NCBI GenBank assembly: GCA_963580455.1 | Contig: OY756966.1 | Coordinates: 24,183,001-24,247,000, forward strand | Direction: 5' to 3' | Length of the DNA stretch: 64,000 bases | Source: Euonymus europaeus | Taxonomy: Eukaryota > Streptophyta > Magnoliopsida > Celastrales > Celastraceae | Shown: positions 57,801 to 64,000 of the stretch, in pieces | Layout: the number at the start of each line of letters is the position of its first letter | How positions within the stretch are numbered: the first letter of the stretch is position 1 | Program-made: the position numbers and the translations under genes | Notes under the pieces: model-generated | Seen by the model: only the letters and a program-made list of their open reading frames with translations | What the model was told of the DNA's origin: nothing | The model's database searches: none

Positions 57801-60800
57801 AAAGATCTAATTTCATCAAATATGACCATTTAGATCCATGTTCTAAGGAAAGTAACTGAAGTGTAAGAATAGTGACTCCAACGTTCACATATTAAACAAA
57901 CAAGACAGAAGGAACTGCCTTTGGTAACACAGTATGTCTCAAGTCAGGATAAAAGAGGGTTACAGAATCTTGGCCGCTAGTGTCAAACTTTGCCAAAACC
58001 ATTGTTGGGGCATCCCAATTAGTGATGAGTGTAGCTACAGATAAAAACAAATGACGAAAGAAAATCCACAAAGTGGATTACAACCTCTTTTTTTTTTCAT
58101 GTAGCCAAACCCTGAACTTTTGGAAAGCTTTACGATGATGAACAAAAGGAACAGTGTGAAAGATCCTTCAAGAACTTACACACACGTAGTAAAAATAGCA
58201 CTCATACAGAAACAAGAAAACTAGTCCCAATAATTGACCAATGCTTACTTTCAAGTGCTGCAACTGAGAGGCATACACCCGTTTCGAATATTCAGATAGA
58301 AGCTGACCAAGAGCATCTGTACTCGGAGGCATGGCTGCACCAAGCCCAGCCATCCAACCATCCATAATTGCAGTTGAGAGAAGCTCTAATTGGCCAGTCG
58401 CCCCCCCTGTTGCATCATCCCCAGTAACAGAAAGAAACTCAAAGTTTTCAGCAAGCCAGGACCTAATTTGACGCTGCAGCTCACCAGCTGGAGTGTGGAC
58501 AAAGAGCGCAGCAAGAGCCTTGTTTCCAGTAGCAAAACTTTTGGCTTCCTCCTGGATTTCCATCAATTTTCCACCAGTAACCTGCTGCCTCCAAGTATCC
58601 TGTGCAATCGATATTATCATTTTACATCAGAGAGATATTAGATAGTTCTTTTGTAACATGAAAGAAGGCTTGCTCTACACATGAGGACTGTCGATGTCAG
58701 CATGGAGAGGAGCCAGTATGTAGGAATATAAAACATAAATTTCGTATATAAAGCGAGTGAGGGCACTAATGTTCAAGTGATTGGCAGGGCAGGCACTTAA
58801 TCACCCCCCGCCAAACCCCCTCCAAAAGAAAAGTTGATCAATCAAATAATGTATAAATAAAGCGATTCATGATAACTTGTCCAACTAATTAATGAATGAG
58901 AAACATAAACAACAAGATTCATATCTCCACTCATGTTCACTTGGATTGTGTGTTTGCACAAGCATGAGGACTTTCGAATTTTGTCCTTTATTTAACTGTG
59001 CAAAGAATGAATGGCTAGATGTTGGAAGCATATTTATCTTCACCGTCATTAAACAAGTGAAAAGAGCATAAACATGTAAGAGATACCTGATCAATTCCCC
59101 GCATTCTCAAAACAACAGATGATAGCTTTGATTTCTTTTCTTGCTTAATGTTGACTTTAAACCCCTGAATTTTCTCATCAGCATAGCGCACAGGAGATCT
59201 TCCTGGGCTGCTACCCCGACTAGAGCTTCTACTGCGCCCAGTACTAGCCTTTTCCAAAAAGCACTCAACAGGGGACACCTATTAATTCAAAGAAAAAAAA
59301 AACAATGTTAATAGAAATACATGAAATCGCATTTAAAGTCAAAAGGAGAAAAGCTATGACTAAATGTGGCATTACCTTGATGGACTGTAACTCAGGTGAT
59401 CTTGCAAGCAAGGATCTGATATACAATATCCTGACACGGGACACAAGCATAGTATCCATTACCCTTTTGGGTTCCATTTTACGAATAAAAGAGAATACAG
59501 CATCTCTAATTTCGGCAAGTATTTCATGCTCTCTAGAAGCACCTGCTTTAATGACGGCTGCCAAAACCTGCAATATAGAAATAGGACAGAGAGTGGTATT
59601 TTATCTTTTCTGTCCATTTAGTTCCACTAAAAGAAAGTTTTATTAGGTAGTAGAGAGTGGAGGGATGGGGGGAGAGAGAAAAGTATTAAAAAGCAGAGCT
59701 GATGGCGGTCTATGAAAAGTTCAAGCCAAAGCAACAGAAGCAATCATACACACTCATATTTGTACGATTTTCGAGAAATCATTAATAAACCAGAGCAACC
59801 AAAAAAGCATTCAAATAGCCACACAGCATAAAGGAAGTCATTTACAGAAGAAAAGTAACGATTATCGTATCTCAAATGATAACAAGCACTTAAACTCTGG
59901 CTAACAATAACAATCAAAAAGTTATCATTATCAAGCGACTAGCATAACCTAAAACATATGAAAAACTAAAGATAACTTCACCAAATCTATATAGATGTAT
60001 AATTAAAAGTAAAATCACTTACTACATACCATCTTACAAAGAGTCCCATTTTATTTGCTCAAGGTCCCAATATAAATGTCCATTAATACCAAAAAAAACT
60101 ACTATTATTTTCCTAAATTGCTTTACTTCATCCTTGAATTCCGGGAAAATCTTTAATGAGAGAATTGCAATACTATAAACATGATGTTTAAAAAATAAAG
60201 ATTTGGCTCATTAAAATTTGTCCTTCCCCAAGGAGAATTGCATCATAGTGTGACAAAGATGGACAGCTTTACGAAATCGCAACAAGTATACTTCTACTTA
60301 ATTTTATGAGATGCACACACACACATTTATAATATTTAAAATTAAGAACCTCATATACGTAAATTTAGGTATCATCCAGAAACGGTTCAAACGTAAGCGA
60401 TTGTCTTCCTTCAATATGGAAATTAGACACACACACACACACACACACTCAAAAAATACAAAGCTCAAAACATGGACAAGCTGGTCCACTTAACCGGATG
60501 CTTGGCGTACCAGCATCAAAAGCTTGTTTGCACCATCTGAAATGGCTGCAAGGCTGTCATATTGTTCAGGATCAAAGTCATTAAGAGCCGCTGTCATGTA
60601 TTCTCCCGCACGGGTTGTTTTAACCTTATCAGAACCTGACTTAACCAAAGCAACTGTGCCCTCACTTAAAGGCAAAGGAAGAACATCTGTTGAACGCCCT
60701 TTATTATTATTACCATCCCTATTTGAAAATACAAAGAGGAGTTACTGACCAAACACTAACCTGATAAAAAAACATAAAACAGAGACAAAAAAAGAACATT

Positions 60801-63800
60801 ATTAGCATGTGAAATTAATACCTTTCAACTTCCCGAGGGTGAACATTCATGGTTCCTTTAGATAATGGACTTGACAGCTGAAAAGAAAGATAATAGGGGT
60901 ATAAAATTAGGATAGGATCCACAACATGAAGAGGAACTACCACAAAAACCCCACGGACGTCTATGCTGGCAAACTAGAGCAACTGACTAGAAGATAATGA
61001 AAAACCATGGGAGAACTTCGGCATTGCAACTTTAAAGAGTAACATTCATGGATATCAAACAGCATGCATACACAATGGAAGGTAAAGATCAGCAAGATCT
61101 CTCTCCTAATTAAAATATTTGTGTCACTTCACATGGTTCCGAAACCTAATATTCTCCCAATGACCCAAATATTTGTATTCGACTACCTGATCCTGTTTTT
61201 TAGAATAGAAAATATTCAATACCCCTAAATTACTAAAAGGAATAACATAACAACAGTCTGCACAGGCAAATATATGTTGTGAATCATGAACAAATTTTCC
61301 AAGGATACATTATGCGAGTTAAAAGTTGTACCTGAGGTGAGGCAACCAAAGAAGTCTTCTCTGTCAACCTATCAAACAATTTCTCATTTTCTTCATGCAA
61401 CCTCTGCATAAGCACATATCACAATTCCTGTGAGACCAAATATATTTTGAAGGAAACAACTGCAATGAATTTCATAGAGTTACAGTAAACGAAATTCAAT
61501 TATAGCAAAGATACATATTTTCAAAAATATGGATCAGTTTAGGATGACGATTATTTCAGACTTTTCAGTGATTACTTCCATTACATTTCGAGAAAAGTCC
61601 TCCTATCATTTCCTTTTTTCTTTGGTGTAGGAACTTACCCCTCATATTTATGGTGCAAGAAATTATTACAAAGCAGTTAAATCCATTTCACAAAGAACCA
61701 CCAGTTCATCACCTCAACACATATCTCTAGCTTCTCAGGAAAGCACACATTTTTTCTGTCTACCCTTCTCATTAATCATAGCATTTTTTCAGCTCTAATC
61801 ATTCTACCCATAATTTATCTTCAACCTTCATTTTGGTCAATTTTTATTCTTAATGGAAACTGTTAAAAAATTGGATAATTCAAATAAGATGATGTTCAAT
61901 CCTGAAGCATAGACTGTAATCAACACAACATCCGTACATCAGCTCTTCAAATATACCTCAATCAGTGCATCACGCTTTCTAAGTTCTTCCTCAAGTTTCC
62001 TAGTCACTGCTGAAGAATCCATGTCATTCCCAGTTGCATTGGAAATTGACTGAACTCCAGAAACCACTTCTGCGCCAAGTTTTGATCCACCTTGACTGGA
62101 ACATTGGGCTTCGTTGAGTTCTGATTCAATGTTTTTTATTTTGGCCTACGACAGAAAGTTGAAACAAAAAAGTTATGGAATTAAGACAAAGCGACTGAAA
62201 AAAAAGAAGATGAAAATGAGAAATAGAAACATGAAGCTAGAAAATTTCATTTGCGCAAACTGAGCTTTCGAAAACTTGAAGATAAATGGAACCTGAAAAC
62301 AAACTAAGACTCAAGGATAGGGAAGCATCATAACCAACTAATTTTTTAACAACGCCAAACCGAGAAGAACATAAAAAAAACACCTAACTTCCATCTTAAA
62401 ACAAGCAATTAACGAAAATTGAGCCTAAACGATGAAAATAAAAATCTGAATACAATCCCCAAAGTTTAATTGCCAATTAGGATACTAAGGAACAAACTAG
62501 TGGTGGACTGGCAGAGTTAACCCAACTCTGTTTAAGGACAACTGAGCAAAAGAACCTCCTAACTGTCAAAGTCTATTTCAAATAAATTGGAGTTGGGTAC
62601 ATGAAACTATAAAAAAAGTGCAGTAGGTTGGAGAGGGAGTCCACTACATGGATTCTCTTGCACATCCATTCCTATTTAAAGCTATTTAATCTCCTATTTC
62701 CAATTTCCTATATAATTCAATGCGTAAAAGAACAGAACAATTGAAAGAGCAAGGTTTCCGCACTAGCATATACACTACTTAAAAGCAAAAGAATTCTATT
62801 ACATGAAAGATAGTAATCGAATATATTTAGTAATGTTCAAAAAGGAAAAAATTGTAATTTAGTACACCTACATCTATTCTAATAAAAATTTAAAAAAATA
62901 ATTTAATTGGAACTTTATTAGTATAAACTATAAATATATTTGGCACATAAAATATTTTAAAAAGAAAATAATTAATAATTCTATTAGAGTTATATTACTC
63001 TAAATATAACTCTATATATAATTATGCTACGTGACACTTGATAAAAAGAAAACCATAATAATTATTAACAATAATAAAATAAAAATTAGTTATAATTCAA
63101 TTATAATTATTTTACTAGACCTACAATGATAAGAGTATTTTAATGATAATTCAATTCAAACTCTAAACATAACTAATAATACAGAAAAAGTCTATTGCCA
63201 TAAATATAACTCTATATTTATATCTAACCAATTAAATAAATATTTTAGAACTATTTAGGTAAAAATTATTATGCAAGATTAGTTGATTAGGACTACAGTA
63301 AATGAACTCATAGATTAGTATTAAAAAAGATGAATAATTCTCGTGTACAAGGATCACGTATTGGGCGGGATCGGGAACAAGTAGGATGTATGCGACCATA
63401 CCACCCATATAATATATGTGGGGGACTATTTTCAGAAATTGAACATGTGACCTCCAAGTTTCACCCCTACAACTCTTACAACTCTTACTGTTGGACCACA
63501 TTATAAGTAGGTAATATAAAAAATTGATTGATTAATTAGTCCAATTTAGTATATTTGTAGTATAGTTTCAGAGATAACAATTTATTAATTAATTCTTTGT
63601 ATTATGTTATTCACAAAGGAAAAATTATTTTTACTTTGTTTAATCATTAATCAAACAACTTATGCCAGGACTACCAGCACATTGCGCGGGCTCTCAGAAG
63701 TCAAGTAAACACATTCATATCAAATAGAAACGCACATATGCACCTTCATTGAGAAAGAGAGAAGTTGGTATGGTACCAACCTGCAAAGTCAGAATAGTTG

Positions 63801-63927
63801 AGTCTCGTTGTTTTATCTCCATCTTTTGTTCTTGTTCCAATTGTAATAGTTGAGCTACTTGATTTCTGAGCTGAGCATTTTGTTCCTTCTCTATTTTATG
63901 TTTTTCCATAAGCATAATGTTCTCTGA
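54817..63927 (-). CDS. KAC1/KAC2-like: Kinesin-like protein for chloroplast movement (KAC/KIN-14), C-terminal part
   Basis: Partial; it continues beyond 64,000. Twelve exons in the window on the minus strand: 63927-63781, 62145-61957, 61403-61332, 60877-60822, 60718-60511, 59567-59376, 59278-59087, 58599-58249, 57096-56998, 56252-56112, 56015-55857, 55272-54817. They join to 753 residues and a stop; a full KAC is about 1,270. The motor domain is not in the window. Visible are a coiled coil (ALIERLHEENEKLFDRLTEK), a Ser/Arg linker (RSRSSSRGSSPGRSPVRY), ERMPSLLDIDHPCAQRQIAE, and the conserved tail (ETDVAQWNVLQFNTGSTTPF .. VPSLRDLVGELEKGGVLKDT). KAC proteins organise chloroplast actin filaments for light-driven positioning and membrane anchoring. 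The closest Arabidopsis relatives are KAC1 and KAC2. Intron 61,404-61,956 and the 1.6-kb intron 62,146-63,780 contain repeat DNA. Confidence 0.94.
56559..56658. repeat. 50-bp tandem duplication in a KAC intron
   Basis: Two head-to-tail 50-bp copies beginning CCCCATTACTGGGCAGTAAA (56,559 and 56,609), differing at one position. The near-identity suggests a recent duplication. Confidence 0.95.
60432..60449. repeat. CA microsatellite
   Basis: A CA run in the KAC intron near 60,430; a shorter one lies at 60,314-60,323. Confidence 0.85.
63335..63500 (-). mobile_element. Second Au-like SINE, minus strand, in a KAC intron
   Basis: On the minus strand the segment reads GTCCAACAGTAAGAGTTGTA, then GGAGGTCACATGTTCAATTT, GGTCGCATACATCC, TTGTTCCCGATCCCGCCCAA and CCTTGTACACGAG. 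The order matches the SINE in PFK5 intron 3 (TTGTTCCCGACCCCGCCC and TTTGTGCACGAG). It is diverged and lies in AT-rich intron DNA (62,800-63,660) that has no other structure I can name. Confidence 0.65.
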
Positions 63928-64000
63928 CTGCACAATACGAAATACTGCAAGGGCTTAGCAACATGTTTTACATTAGTCATGACATGATAAAACAAACATA

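Overview
The window is ordinary nuclear chromosome from a eudicot plant. The evidence is multi-exon genes with GT-AG introns, plant-only families (ZF-HD homeodomain, CURT1, KAC kinesin, chloroplast PFK5), AT-rich intergenic DNA and typical plant transposon remnants. No species can be named from the sequence. I found no CRISPR array, operon, phage, virus or unusual multi-gene system.

Layout from left to right: AT-rich DNA with a Tourist-like MITE (1-5,100); a 5'-truncated LINE next to an intronless ZF-HD homeobox gene (5,420-6,124, +); a three-exon gene of unknown function (9,044-10,992, -); chloroplast phosphofructokinase PFK5 (13 exons, 12,608-18,117, +); a kappa/lambda-type 14-3-3 gene (19,185-21,772, -) that shares a compact promoter with CURT1D (22,338-26,019, +); a 22-exon gene for a MUN/C2-like plant protein (28,998-37,964, +); an intronless mitochondrial dicarboxylate carrier of DIC/UCP5 type (40,393-41,358, -); a 4-kb gene-free stretch with a hAT-like element; tRNA-Ser(GCU) (45,320-45,400, -); an IMPACT/UPF0029 gene (45,732-48,207, +); a J-like/zinc-ribbon protein gene whose HPD motif is lost (50,528-51,622, -); a 2.2-kb non-autonomous hAT element with a perfect 8-bp target duplication (52,229-54,459); and the 3' part of a KAC/KIN-14 chloroplast-movement kinesin gene running off the right edge (54,817-63,927, -). 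Exon joins were worked out by hand; in every multi-exon gene all introns are GT-AG and the phases close with no internal stop.

The genes are not a pathway, but three act in chloroplasts (PFK5 in glycolysis, CURT1D at grana margins, KAC in chloroplast positioning). Their order is informative. From memory of Arabidopsis, the nearest relatives sit in three duplicated blocks: At2g22480-22500 (PFK5, DIC1), At4g24570-24660 (DIC2, MUN-like, ZHD) and At5g65410-65460 (ZHD, 14-3-3 kappa, MUN-like, KAC2). This window carries all of them in one block and so looks like a less fractionated version of the ancestral segment.

The most useful second-look items are the two hAT-type elements with target duplications, the LINE insertion beside the homeobox gene, two related tRNA-derived SINEs in introns, duplicated promoter modules upstream of CURT1D and the IMPACT gene, the unknown three-exon gene, and the HPD-less J protein.
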